Assembly: GCA_030653385.1 (NCBI GenBank)
Contig: JAURZM010000026.1
Location: 1 to 64,000, forward strand
DNA length: 64,000 nucleotides
Reading direction: 5' to 3'
Origin: Rubrivivax sp.
GTDB taxonomy: Bacteria; Pseudomonadota; Gammaproteobacteria; Burkholderiales; Burkholderiaceae_C
Shown here: positions 29,061-37,686 of the stretch, piece after piece
How the letters are laid out: every line of letters begins with the position of its first letter
Numbering within the stretch: the stretch's first letter is position 1
The notes under the pieces: model-generated
What the model was told of the DNA's origin: nothing
The model's database searches: none
Seen by the model: only the letters and a program-made list of their open reading frames with translations
Position numbers and translations under genes: made by a program

Positions 29061-29779
29061 GGCAGGTTTTTCTGGACACCGAGACCACCGGCCTGCACCC
29101 CGACCAAGGCGACCGCATCATCGAGTTCGCCTGCGTCGAATACGACAGGCGCCGCGACACCGGCCGCCGCCTGCACCATTATGTGAACCCCGGTCGCAGC
29201 AGCCACCCCGACGCGGTGCGGGTGCACGGCATCAGCGACGAATTCCTGGCCGACAAGCCGCCCTTTGCCAGCGTCGTGGCGGAGCTGCTGGACTTCGTCA
29301 AGGGCGCCGACGTGGTCATCCACAACGCCAGCTTCGATGTCGGTTTCCTGAACGCCGAACTGGCTCGCCTGGGCCTGCCGCTTTTCACCCAGCACGCCGC
29401 CCGCATCACCGACAGCCTGCAGATGGCGCGCGAGATGTTCCCCGGCAAAGGCAATTCGCTGGACGCGCTGTGCCGGCGCCTGGAAGTCGACAACAGCAAG
29501 CGCGACCTGCACGGCGCGCTGATCGACGCCGACCTGCTGGCGCAGGTCTACCTGAACATGACCCGCGGGCAGGACTCGCTGGTCATCGACAGCACCGAGA
29601 CTTCGCGCGGCCCGGTGGCGGCCGCCAGACTGGACCTGTCGACACTGGACCTGCCCGTGCTGGCCTGCAGCGAAGACGAAGCCGCAGCCCACGATGCCCT
29701 GCTGTGCGACCTTGACAAGGTCAGCCAGGGCAAGACGGTCTGGCGCACGCCAGAACCGGCCCAGAATGCCATGGCATAA
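29057..29779 (+). CDS. dnaQ: DNA polymerase III epsilon subunit (3'-5' proofreading exonuclease)
   Basis: A 240-residue DEDDh exonuclease that proofreads during replication. Exo I is [18 protein letters not shown], Exo II is [13 protein letters not shown], and Exo III-epsilon is [15 protein letters not shown] with the conserved His and Asp. The C-terminal region would contact the alpha subunit. The start is set by the ATGA overlap with lgt at 29057-29060. A tRNA gene follows 52 bp after the stop. Confidence 0.93.
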   Translation: MRQVFLDTETTGLHPDQGDRIIEFACVEYDRRRDTGRRLHHYVNPGRSSHPDAVRVHGISDEFLADKPPFASVVAELLDFVKGADVVIHNASFDVGFLNAELARLGLPLFTQHAARITDSLQMAREMFPGKGNSLDALCRRLEVDNSKRDLHGALIDADLLAQVYLNMTRGQDSLVIDSTETSRGPVAAARLDLSTLDLPVLACSEDEAAAHDALLCDLDKVSQGKTVWRTPEPAQNAMA

Positions 29780-29831
29780 TCCCGGGCTTGCCGGAACGCG
29801 CGCCGTATTCGGTGCTGCAGCACAAGATTCC

Positions 29832-29906
29832 GGGCGGTTAGCTCAGCGGTAGAGCACTGCCTTCACACGGCAGGGGTCGCAGGTTCGAACCCTGCACCGC
29901 CCACCA
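29832..29906 (+). tRNA. tRNA-Val (CAC anticodon)
   Basis: A 75-nt cloverleaf with encoded CCA: acceptor GGGCGGT/ACCGCCC, D-arm GCTC...GAGC, anticodon stem CTGCC/GGCAG around loop TTCACAC giving anticodon CAC, and T-arm with the TTCGAAC loop between GCAGG and CCTGC. All stems are fully paired. It lies downstream of dnaQ and is followed by a hairpin terminator. Confidence 0.97.
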
Positions 29907-29935
29907 GGTCATGCTCCTCGGGGCACGTCATCGAT

Positions 29936-29964
29936 GCGCCACCCTCGGGTGGCGCTTCTCGTTT
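29936..29964 (+). terminator. Hairpin terminator after tRNA-Val
   Basis: GCGCCACCC at 29936-29944 pairs perfectly with GGGTGGCGC at 29947-29955, followed by TTCTCGTTT. The position 30 bp after the tRNA CCA end fits a transcription terminator for the dnaQ/tRNA unit. The T run is interrupted, so efficiency is uncertain. Confidence 0.65.
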
Positions 29965-30034
29965 GTGAGACGACAGATGATGTTCGCCGGTGCGGGCATC
30001 CAGAACCGTGTCACCCTCGGAAGGCCTGCACACG

Positions 30035-31552
30035 ATGAACGTTGCCCGGTCCGAAACAAGCGCATCGCCCCACCCGCGTGGTGGTGCCGGTGCGGTGTTG
30101 CCGCTGGCTCACCTGATTGCCCCGACGCTGCTGGTGCTGGCCTGTGTGCTGCTGCAAAGGGCGGTCCGCAGTGGGTACTTTCCGCCCTTCGGCCTGGTGT
30201 CACCGCAGACTGCCGCGCAGCTGGTCGCCACGCTGACCTCGTTGGCCGTGTTGTGGCTCTTGCTGCGGGTGGCCGACGTGCTGCTGTGGGACCGCCTGCT
30301 GCCCCGTTACGCGGGTGTGCGCCTGCCGCGCCTGCTGCGCCAGGTGGTGGCGGTGGTGGTCAGCGTGCTGGCGGTGGCCGTGGTGCTGAGCCATGTCTGG
30401 GAACTTTCGGTCGGGCCGGTGCTGGCCACCACCGGGGCCATCGGCATCGTCGCCGGGCTGGCGCTGCGCAATGTGCTGGCCGACTTCTTCAGCGGCATCG
30501 CGCTGAACATGGAGCACCCTTTCAGGCTCGACGACTTCGTGCTGTTCCACATCCGCGGCAAACGCGAACCCGTCGCCGGCTTCGTGCGCGAGATCAACTG
30601 GCGCAGCACCACCGTGTTGACACCCGAAGACAACCTGATCAGCGTGCCCAACAGCCTGGTGGCGATGTCGACGGTGGAAAACCTGTCCTTCCCGTCGCCG
30701 GTCTCTGAACTCGAACTGGACGTCGTGCTGGACTGGCACCTGGACCCCGCCGTGCTCGAGCCTGTGCTGACTGCTGCCATGGTCGACGCCTGGGTGCGTG
30801 GCGCCACCAGTGGCGACAAGCCGCCGAAGTTCCGTATCTGCAAGCTCGACGGCGCGGGTGTCACCTACCGCATCGTCTACTTGATCGACCCGCGCAAAAA
30901 ACCCAAGGGCCCGGCACGCCACACGCTGCTGAGTTGCCTGCAGCAACACCTGCGGTTTGCCGGCTTGCGGCCGGTGCACGCAGAGACCGCCGGCAGCCCG
31001 GTCGAAGCAGCGCCCCAGCGTCCGCGAGATCACCAGCGGCCCGAAGACCGGCTGCTGGCCATCGAACACGTGCCCTTGCTGTCGGTGCTGACGGTGCCCG
31101 AGCTCGAGCGCCTGGCCGCCGCCTCGCGTGTGTGCCGTGTGGCCGAAAGCACCGCTGTGGTCACGTCTGGCGAAGCGGGCAGCACGATGTTCATCGTGGC
31201 CGCCGGGGTGCTGGAGGTGTTGATGCCTGACACGGAAGGTGCAGCCGCGCATCGCATCGCCACCTTGGCGCCCGGCCAGTTTTTCGGCGAGATGTCGTTG
31301 CTGACTGGCGCACTGCGCACGGCCACGGTGAAGGCCCTGAGCGCCTGTGTGCTGTACGAAGTGCCGCACGCGGTGATGGCTGAACTGCTGCAAGCGCGCC
31401 CTGACCTGGCCGACCAGCTGTCGGGCGTGGTGGCCGAGCATCTGCGCCGCGACAACCAGGCCGCGCAGTTGGCGGACAACACGCCGCAGGCGCGTGCGGC
31501 CTCGCTGCCGGAAGCCATTGCGCAGCGCATCCGGCGCTTTCTGTCGCGTTGA
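30035..31552 (+). CDS. MscS-type mechanosensitive channel with C-terminal cyclic-nucleotide-binding domain
   Basis: A 505-residue inner-membrane channel. Three hydrophobic segments occupy about residues 25-135. The pore-lining helix has the MscS pattern of alternating Gly/Ala (VLATTGAIGIVAGLALRNVL). The beta domain follows, with SVPNSLVAMSTVENL. About residues 350-480 form a cNMP-binding fold with a phosphate-cassette-like segment PGQFFGEMSLLTGALRTATV. This architecture matches the bacterial cyclic-nucleotide-gated MscS group, in which gating depends on the nucleotide more than on tension. ATG at 30035 follows an upstream in-frame codon that lacks a better site. Confidence 0.88.
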   Translation: MNVARSETSASPHPRGGAGAVLPLAHLIAPTLLVLACVLLQRAVRSGYFPPFGLVSPQTAAQLVATLTSLAVLWLLLRVADVLLWDRLLPRYAGVRLPRLLRQVVAVVVSVLAVAVVLSHVWELSVGPVLATTGAIGIVAGLALRNVLADFFSGIALNMEHPFRLDDFVLFHIRGKREPVAGFVREINWRSTTVLTPEDNLISVPNSLVAMSTVENLSFPSPVSELELDVVLDWHLDPAVLEPVLTAAMVDAWVRGATSGDKPPKFRICKLDGAGVTYRIVYLIDPRKKPKGPARHTLLSCLQQHLRFAGLRPVHAETAGSPVEAAPQRPRDHQRPEDRLLAIEHVPLLSVLTVPELERLAAASRVCRVAESTAVVTSGEAGSTMFIVAAGVLEVLMPDTEGAAAHRIATLAPGQFFGEMSLLTGALRTATVKALSACVLYEVPHAVMAELLQARPDLADQLSGVVAEHLRRDNQAAQLADNTPQARAASLPEAIAQRIRRFLSR

Positions 31553-31617
31553 AGCTGGCCGGCCGGGTGCACCCACGGCCGTGGCCGGTGCGAGCCTCTT
31601 GGCCGAGGGCCGCTCGG

Positions 31618-31623
31618 TATACT
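31618..31623 (+). promoter_or_regulatory. Candidate -10 element before the DUF3422 transcription unit
   Basis: TATACT occurs 27 bp upstream of the ATG at 31651 and is one base from consensus. A TTGGCC lies only 13 bp upstream, so a standard -35 is not seen at normal spacing. The MscS gene ends 66 bp earlier. Confidence 0.35.
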
Positions 31624-31650
31624 GATTCGAACCCGGTCGGAGGTTCGAAC

Positions 31651-31719
31651 ATGCTGAACTTCGCCCTCGAGGCCACCCTTGAGGCTGCCCTTGTCCTGTT
31701 GGCGGCGGGTGGCCGGTGA
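31651..31719 (+). CDS. Short ORF overlapping the DUF3422 start (possible leader peptide)
   Basis: An ATG at 31651 has a strong GGAGG site 7 bp upstream. It opens a 22-codon frame beginning MLNFALEATLEAALVLL and ending with TGA at 31717-31719. The TGA overlaps the GTG start of the DUF3422 gene (GTGA at 31716-31719), which itself lacks a visible ribosome-binding site. This arrangement suggests that translation of the short ORF brings ribosomes to the main gene. It contains a partial repeat (LEATLEAA). Existence of the peptide is inferred. Confidence 0.5.
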   Translation: MLNFALEATLEAALVLLAAGGR

Positions 31720-33011
31720 TCACGCTGCCGGGCGACCATCCCGAACGCTTTGCCCTCGCCGAAGAGGTGCACGCACGGCCGCCCGAGCTGCTGCCCACAC
31801 CGGCCCGCGCCAGCTACCTGGCCGTGCTGGTCGACTCCGAACAAAGGGCCATCGAGCTGGCGCACCTGGCCAAGCTGTGTGAACGCTACGCCGTGCCGCC
31901 GCCGGCACCCGAGCTCACGCACTTCAGCGCCCGCATGGGCCCCTTGCGCCTGAAGTGGGAACGCCACGGCGAGTTTTCTTCGTGGACCTTGATCGCGCCC
32001 GGCGCCGAGTCGACGCCGTTTGCCGAGCCGGCAACTTCGCTGCTGCCCGACGGCTGGCTGCGCAAGCTGCCGGGCCGCACGCTGGTGGCCGCACATGCGG
32101 TCATCGCCGCAGCGCCGGCCACACCTCCCGACGAAGCCGAGTTGTCCCGCCATTTCGAAGATCACCTGGTGGTGGGGGCAGAAGTGGCCGACGGTGAAGC
32201 GCTGGCCTACACCGACTTCAAGATCCATGCCGACGGCTGTTCGCGTTTCCTGCTGCTGGGCCGCGGCCTCACGCCGCGGGTGGCGGGGCAGATCGTGCAG
32301 CGCCTGTTCGAGATCGAGGCCTACCGCATGATGGCGCTGCTGGCCTTGCCGATGGCGCGGCGGCAGAGCCCGCGCATCGTGGCCATTGAAAAAGCGCTGG
32401 CCGAACTGACCGACGGCATCGCCCGCGACGAAGGTGCCGACGAAAAGCTGCTGCACGAACTCACCCGCCTGGCGGCTGAAGTGGAAAGTGGCCTGGCCGC
32501 CAGCCAGTTCCGTTTTGGCGCCTGCCGGGCCTACGCCGAACTGGTGCGCACCCGCATCGCCGAACTGCGCGAAACGCGCCTGGAAGGCATCCCCACCATC
32601 GGTGCATTCATGGCGCGCCGTTTCGAACCTGCGGTGGCCACCTGCCTGACCGTGTCTTCTCGTCTGCACGACCTGAGTGAACGGGTGGCGCAGGCCAGTG
32701 CGCTCTTGTCCACCCGGGTCGACATTGCACGCGAACGGCAGAACCAGGCGCTGCTGTCCAGCATGGACCGCCGGGCCAAGCTGCAACTGCGTCTGCAGCA
32801 GACGGTCGAAGGGCTGTCGGTGGCGGCCATCGTCTACTACGTCGTCGGCCTGGTGGCTTACCTGTCCAAGGGCCTGAAGGCCGGCGGTGTGCCCCTGGAT
32901 GCCGACCTGGTGGCGGCCGCGGCCGTGCCACTGGTGGCGGTGGCCGCGCTGATGGCCGTTCGCCGTGCGCGCAAGCACATCCGCGACGCCGAAACCACGC
33001 AGCGAAAGTAG
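31716..33011 (+). CDS. DUF3422 family protein, C-terminal membrane anchored
   Basis: A 431-residue protein. A conserved N-terminal region (HPERFALAEEVHARPPELL, THFSARMGPLRLKWERHGEF) precedes a helical, coiled-coil-rich middle (residues about 220-350) and two transmembrane segments at the C-terminus (AAIVYYVVGLVAYL, and an Ala/Val-rich helix around LVAVAALMAV). This layout matches DUF3422, whose function is not known to me. The GTG start at 31716 overlaps the stop of a 22-codon ORF. Confidence 0.82.
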   Translation: MITLPGDHPERFALAEEVHARPPELLPTPARASYLAVLVDSEQRAIELAHLAKLCERYAVPPPAPELTHFSARMGPLRLKWERHGEFSSWTLIAPGAESTPFAEPATSLLPDGWLRKLPGRTLVAAHAVIAAAPATPPDEAELSRHFEDHLVVGAEVADGEALAYTDFKIHADGCSRFLLLGRGLTPRVAGQIVQRLFEIEAYRMMALLALPMARRQSPRIVAIEKALAELTDGIARDEGADEKLLHELTRLAAEVESGLAASQFRFGACRAYAELVRTRIAELRETRLEGIPTIGAFMARRFEPAVATCLTVSSRLHDLSERVAQASALLSTRVDIARERQNQALLSSMDRRAKLQLRLQQTVEGLSVAAIVYYVVGLVAYLSKGLKAGGVPLDADLVAAAAVPLVAVAALMAVRRARKHIRDAETTQRK

Positions 33012-33121
33012 CGCCCAGCCAAGAACAACAGAGACAAGATGTCGAACACCTTTCCCTTCAGCGCCCACTGATCGCCGCTGGCGCCGTCGGGGCCATCCAT
33101 GCAGTTCGGAGGCACTGCTTC

Positions 33122-33241
33122 ATGAGCAAACTCACGCCGGAGCTGGCACAGCTGGGCGAGGTGAGCGCCTGGCAGCCGAGGTTCCACCGCCGGCGCCAGT
33201 CCACCTGGGTCCGGCGGCACGGCGGCGCAAGCAAGGGCTGA
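33122..33241 (+). CDS. Unrecognised 39-codon ORF in a 290-bp intergenic stretch
   Basis: ATG at 33122 lies 9 bp after GGAGG and opens a 39-codon frame beginning MSKLTPELAQLGEVSAWQ and ending in a basic Arg-rich tail. It overlaps the stop of a tiny upstream frame starting at 33099 (ATGA). A further 10-codon frame starts at 33039. I do not recognise the product. It may be a small gene, or the remains of a gene between the DUF3422 and racemase genes. Confidence 0.3.
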   Translation: MSKLTPELAQLGEVSAWQPRFHRRRQSTWVRRHGGASKG

Positions 33242-33301
33242 ACCCTCGCGCGGCACACGGCGAGTGCAGGGCGCCGGGCTGCCATCGGGCAAACTCGGTG
33301 C

Positions 33302-34447
33302 ATGGACGGACCCCTGCACGGACTGCGTGTCCTCGAAATCGCCAGCATCGGCCCCGGCCCGCTGGCCTGCATGCTGATGGCCGACCTGGGCGCCGACGTG
33401 GTGCGCATCGACCGGCTCGAACCCAGCGGGCTGGGTGTGGCGATGTCACCCCGCCACGATGTCAACGCACGGGGCCGACGCTCGCTGGCGCTGGACCTCA
33501 AACAGGCCGCCGGGCGTGACACGGTCCTGCGGCTGGTGGCCGGTGCCGACGTGCTGGTCGAAGGCATGCGGCCGGGGGTGATGGAAAAGCTGGGTCTGGG
33601 GCCTGAACCTTGCCAGGCTGCCAATCCGCGGCTGGTTTACGGCCGTGTCACGGGCTTCGGCCAGACCGGCCCGCTGGCCCGCGCCGCCGGGCACGACCTG
33701 AACTACATCGCGCTGAGCGGTGTGCTGCAGGCCATCGGACCTGCCGGAGGTGCACCGGTGCCGCCGCTGAACCTGGTGGGCGACTACGGCGGCGGTGCGC
33801 TGTACCTGGCCTTTGGCGTGATGGCCGCGATCTTCGAACGGCAGCGCTCGGGCCTGGGCCAGGTGGTGGACGCGGCGATGGTGGACGGTGCGGCTTCGCT
33901 GGCGTCCATCTTCTTCGGCCTGCAGGCGGCCGGCACCTGGGGCGCACCGCGTGGGGAAAACCTGCTCGATGGCGGGTCGCCGTTTTATGCGACCTATGAA
34001 ACCGCCGACGGCAAGCACATCAGCCTGGCCGCGCTGGAGCCCAAGTTTTTTGCCCAGCTGGTGCAGCGCCTGGGCCTGGACGACAGCTTCGTCGCGCGCC
34101 AGTACGACCGCCGCAGCTGGCCGGCCTTGCGTACGGCTATCGCCGATGCGGTGCGCCGTCACACCCGCGACGAGTGGTGCCTTCGGCTCGAAGGCAGCGA
34201 CGTGTGTTTTGCGCCGGTGCTGTCATTCCAGGAAGCACCGCAGCACGTCCATGCACGCGCACGCGCGTCCTTTGTCACGGTCGACGGTGTGGTGCAGCCC
34301 GCAGCCGCACCGCGCTTCGACCGCACGCCGGCGGCCCACCCGCGACCCGCGCCGCAGGTGGGCGAACACACCACGCAGGTGCTGCAGGAAGCCGGTTTCA
34401 GTGCCAGCGAGATCCAGGCGCTGCGGACAAGCGGGGTGGCGAAGTGA
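33302..34447 (+). CDS. CaiB/BaiF CoA-transferase family III, alpha-methylacyl-CoA racemase-like
   Basis: A 381-residue enzyme. The N-terminal Rossmann-type CoA-binding segment is LRVLEIASIGPGPLACMLMADLGADVVRI. The catalytic His and Asp of methylacyl-CoA racemase are present in AGHDLNYIALSGVL and VGDYGGGALYLAFG, which favours racemase over formyl-CoA transferase. It would epimerise 2-methyl branched acyl-CoAs during degradation of branched lipids. Its stop overlaps the next start (GTGA at 34444-34447). Confidence 0.87.
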   Translation: MDGPLHGLRVLEIASIGPGPLACMLMADLGADVVRIDRLEPSGLGVAMSPRHDVNARGRRSLALDLKQAAGRDTVLRLVAGADVLVEGMRPGVMEKLGLGPEPCQAANPRLVYGRVTGFGQTGPLARAAGHDLNYIALSGVLQAIGPAGGAPVPPLNLVGDYGGGALYLAFGVMAAIFERQRSGLGQVVDAAMVDGAASLASIFFGLQAAGTWGAPRGENLLDGGSPFYATYETADGKHISLAALEPKFFAQLVQRLGLDDSFVARQYDRRSWPALRTAIADAVRRHTRDEWCLRLEGSDVCFAPVLSFQEAPQHVHARARASFVTVDGVVQPAAAPRFDRTPAAHPRPAPQVGEHTTQVLQEAGFSASEIQALRTSGVAK

Positions 34448-36120
34448 GTGGCATCTACATCCCGGCAGCCGACGCCCGCGCGGCAGCGTCCTTGCTGCTC
34501 TTGCGCGACGGCACCGATGCCAGCGGTTCGCCGGTGCTGGAGGTGCTGATGCTGCGCCGCGCCGAACGTGATGGCGACCTGCGCAGCGGCGCGGCGGTGT
34601 TCCCCGGTGGTGTGCTCGACGTGCGCGACCGCACTGGTCATGCCTGGTGCCTGGGCCCCGACGATGCCACGGCCAGTGCGCAGCTGGGCCTGGCAGAAGG
34701 CGGCTTGGACTACTGGGTGGCGGCCGTCCGGGAAACCTTCGAAGAGGTGGGCCTGCTGCTGGCCGAGTCCACCGACGGCAGCCCATTCGACCCCGTCGCT
34801 TTGTCGCCCTGGCGTGACCGCCTGAACCGCAGCGAAGTGGGTGTGGCCGACTTCTGCGCCCACCACGGTCTGCGGCTGGACCTGCGGGGCCTGGTCTACT
34901 GCAGCCACTGGCTCACACCCCCCGGTGTGCCCAAGCGTTTCGACACCCGCTTTTTCATGGCGCTGGCGCCGCAGAACCAGGCAGCACAGGCCGACCTGGG
35001 CGAGGCCGTGGAACTGATGTGGCTGAGCCCGGCGCAAGCCCTGGCGCCCGAACGCGGCCTGAAGCTGCTGCCGGTGACACGCCGCACCTTGCAGGACCTG
35101 GGTCGCCACGCCAGCGCAGAAGCCGCCTTGCAGGCCGCACGGGCGCAGACCACGGTGCCGCTGGTGATGCCGCGCCGCGCGGCCAGCAGCAAAGGGCTGC
35201 GGGTGGTGCTGCCCGACGAACTGCCCTATGCCGAAATCGCACGCCTGGACCCCGAAGGCCGCGGCGACGTGCACGCCGACCTGCTGCCGGGCCGCGCGGT
35301 GCAACTGTCGCCGCGCATCATCCGCGTCACCGCGCCGAACCCGGGCCCGATGACCGGGCCCGGCACCAACAGCTACCTGGTGGGCGCGGGCGACGAATGG
35401 ACCGCCATCGACCCCGGGCCCGAGCCGTCGTCAAGCAGCGATGCCCACATCCAGGCGCTGCTGGCGGCCGCGCCGGGGCGCATCACGCAGATCCTGGTGA
35501 CACACACCCACCGCGACCATTCACCGGCCGCACGGGCCTTGTCGGCGGCCACCGGCGCGCCCGTGCTGGGCCGCACGGCCACGCACCCGATGTGGCAGGA
35601 CCCGCACTTCGCCTGCCAGCGCGAGCTGCAGCACGACGAACGCCTGGCTGCCGGCGCAGGCTGCACGCTGCGTGTGCTGCACACACCCGGCCACGCATCC
35701 AACCACCTGTGTTTTCTGCTCGAAGAAGAAAGGACGCTGTTCACCGGCGACCACGTGATGCAAGGTTCCACCGTGGTCATCAACCCACCCGATGGCGACA
35801 TGTCGGCCTACCTGGTGGCGCTGACGGCGCTGCTGGAAGAAGACATCGAGTGGTTTGCGCCCGGCCACGGTTTTCTGGTCGCGCAGCCGCGCGCGGTCGT
35901 GCGCGCACTCATCGCCCACCGCCTGCGCCGCGAAGCCAAGGTGAAGGCCGCCTTGTCGACCGCCGGCCCGTCACCCTTGCCCGGCTTGCTGCCGCAGGTG
36001 TACGACGACGTGCCCGCCGCCTTGCACCCGGTGGCGGCACGCTCGCTGCTGGCACACCTGCTGAAGCTGCAGCAGGACGGCGTGGCGCGGCTGGACGGCG
36101 GAACCTGGTCAGCGGCCTGA
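34444..36120 (+). CDS. Fusion of a NUDIX domain and a LACTB2-like metallo-beta-lactamase domain
   Basis: A 558-residue two-domain protein. Residues about 1-230 are a NUDIX domain with REXXEEXG as RETFEEVG near residue 95; the Gly-x5-Glu half of the box is split by an insert, as in NUDT19-type CoA diphosphatases. Residues about 280-555 are a metallo-beta-lactamase fold with HTHRDH near residue 353, GHASNH, GDHVM and GHG, closest to LACTB2-type nucleases or thioester-related hydrolases. The GTG start overlaps the racemase stop, which points to acyl-CoA metabolism. The last 12 bp overlap the 3' end of bpt on the other strand. Confidence 0.87.
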   Translation: MSGIYIPAADARAAASLLLLRDGTDASGSPVLEVLMLRRAERDGDLRSGAAVFPGGVLDVRDRTGHAWCLGPDDATASAQLGLAEGGLDYWVAAVRETFEEVGLLLAESTDGSPFDPVALSPWRDRLNRSEVGVADFCAHHGLRLDLRGLVYCSHWLTPPGVPKRFDTRFFMALAPQNQAAQADLGEAVELMWLSPAQALAPERGLKLLPVTRRTLQDLGRHASAEAALQAARAQTTVPLVMPRRAASSKGLRVVLPDELPYAEIARLDPEGRGDVHADLLPGRAVQLSPRIIRVTAPNPGPMTGPGTNSYLVGAGDEWTAIDPGPEPSSSSDAHIQALLAAAPGRITQILVTHTHRDHSPAARALSAATGAPVLGRTATHPMWQDPHFACQRELQHDERLAAGAGCTLRVLHTPGHASNHLCFLLEEERTLFTGDHVMQGSTVVINPPDGDMSAYLVALTALLEEDIEWFAPGHGFLVAQPRAVVRALIAHRLRREAKVKAALSTAGPSPLPGLLPQVYDDVPAALHPVAARSLLAHLLKLQQDGVARLDGGTWSAA

Positions 36121-36885
36121 CGCTGATGGCGAAGGGGAAGCTGAAGGTGGCGGTGCCGCCTGCCATTGCCCATCCAGCAGCAGCTGGTGCGGCCTGAACT
36201 GCGCCTTGTAGGCCATCTTCGGGCTGTTCTCGATCCAGTAGCCCAGGTACACGTGCGGCAGCTTCAGCTGGCGTGTCTGCTCGATCTGCCACAGCACACT
36301 GTAGGTGCCGTAACTGGCGCCGTCCTCGGGCTCGTAGTAGGTGTAGACGGCCGAGATGCCGTCGCTCAGCACGTCCAGGATGCTGACCATCTTCAGCGCG
36401 CCGCTCTGGACGTCCACCGACGGTTCACGGAACTCCACCAGCCGTGAATTGACGCGGCTTTGCAGCAGGAACTGGGTGTACTGGTCGACGCTGTCCTGGT
36501 CCATGCCCCCGCCACTGTGGCGGCCGCTCTGGTAACGCAGGTAGAGCTGGTAGTGCTCGGGCGAAAAGCCCAGGCGCAGCACCCGTGACACCAGGTGGCC
36601 GTGCTGGCGCTGTGCGCGGCGCTGGCTGCGGTTGGCTTCGAAACCGGCCACCGGCACACGCAAGGGCACACAGGCCCGGCAGCCGTCGCAATACGGGCGG
36701 TAGGTGAACATGCCGCTGCGCCGAAAGCCGTTGGCCACCAGGCCGGAATAGGTTTCGGCGTGGATCAGGTGGCTGGGCGTGGCCACCTGCGAGCGCGCCT
36801 GCCGGTCGGGCAGGTAGCTGCAGGGGTAGGGGGCCGTTGCATAAAACTGCAAGGACCGCAGCGGCAATTCCTTGGGGTGTGTCAC
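36109..36885 (-). CDS. bpt: Aspartate/glutamate leucyltransferase (Bpt)
   Basis: A 258-residue aminoacyl-tRNA-protein transferase of the ATE/Bpt fold, which adds Leu to N-terminal Asp or Glu as a secondary destabilising step of the N-end rule. Conserved features are [14 protein letters not shown], the Cys-containing [13 protein letters not shown] and the C-terminal [23 protein letters not shown] at 36885 ([12 protein letters not shown]) fits the usual N-terminus; the frame upstream is antisense-like and overlaps aat. It lies 28 bp after aat. Confidence 0.92.
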   Translation of the reverse strand: MTHPKELPLRSLQFYATAPYPCSYLPDRQARSQVATPSHLIHAETYSGLVANGFRRSGMFTYRPYCDGCRACVPLRVPVAGFEANRSQRRAQRQHGHLVSRVLRLGFSPEHYQLYLRYQSGRHSGGGMDQDSVDQYTQFLLQSRVNSRLVEFREPSVDVQSGALKMVSILDVLSDGISAVYTYYEPEDGASYGTYSVLWQIEQTRQLKLPHVYLGYWIENSPKMAYKAQFRPHQLLLDGQWQAAPPPSASPSPSASGR

Positions 36886-36913
36886 GCGTCGTCTGGCAGC
36901 GGGGAACGGGCTG

Positions 36914-37645
36914 CTACAGGCCCAGCAGAGCCCAAGCGGCTTCATCATAGGACCAATCCGCCGGCGCCGGCTGTGCCACGGCGCCTTGCACATGGTGCAG
37001 GAATGCGTGGCGGCCGATCTCGTGTGCACCCAGGCTGGCCAGGTGGCCGGTGTTCTGCTGGCAGTCGATGAGCAGCACACCCCGTGCGCGGCAGGCCGCC
37101 ACCAGCGCGGCCAGCGCGATCTTGGACGCGTCGGTGCGCCGAGAAAACATCGACTCGCCAAAACACATGCGGCCGATGGCCACGAAGTACAGGCCACCGA
37201 CCAGTTCGTCGCCGACCCAGGTCTCGACGCTGTGCACCCGACCGGCTTCGTGCCAGGCGGTGTAGGCGTCCACCATGGCCGGCACGATCCAGGTGCCGTC
37301 CTGGCCATCGCGCGGGGTCTGTGCGCAGGCCTGCATGACGGCGCGGAACTGGCTGTCGAAGCGGATGGTGCAACCCGGGGTGCGCAAAAAGCGGCGCAAG
37401 GTCTTGCGCAGCGAATGCGACAGCTTGAAGCCGTCCACCGGCAGCACCATGCGCGGGTCGGGGCTCCACCACAGCACCGGCTGGCCGGCGCTGTACCAGG
37501 GAAAGATGCCATTTCGGTAGGCCTCTTCCAGCCGCTGCGGCGTGACACGGCCACCGGCGGCCACCAGGCCCGGCACGTCGCTGTCGTCGCCCAGCGCGGT
37601 GTGCGCTGGGGGCAGGGGCAGCGTGTCGTCGATCCAGTTCAGCAT
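36914..37645 (-). CDS. aat: Leucyl/phenylalanyl-tRNA--protein transferase
   Basis: A 243-residue enzyme that transfers Leu or Phe to N-terminal Lys/Arg, making proteins substrates for ClpS/ClpAP. The motifs [39 protein letters not shown] and [16 protein letters not shown] are typical. It precedes bpt on the same strand, so both bacterial N-end-rule transferases form one unit. Confidence 0.95.
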   Translation of the reverse strand: MLNWIDDTLPLPPAHTALGDDSDVPGLVAAGGRVTPQRLEEAYRNGIFPWYSAGQPVLWWSPDPRMVLPVDGFKLSHSLRKTLRRFLRTPGCTIRFDSQFRAVMQACAQTPRDGQDGTWIVPAMVDAYTAWHEAGRVHSVETWVGDELVGGLYFVAIGRMCFGESMFSRRTDASKIALAALVAACRARGVLLIDCQQNTGHLASLGAHEIGRHAFLHHVQGAVAQPAPADWSYDEAAWALLGL

Positions 37646-37686
37646 GCGGCCCTTGGGTTCACCGTGCCTTCATGCCGGCTGCCGAT

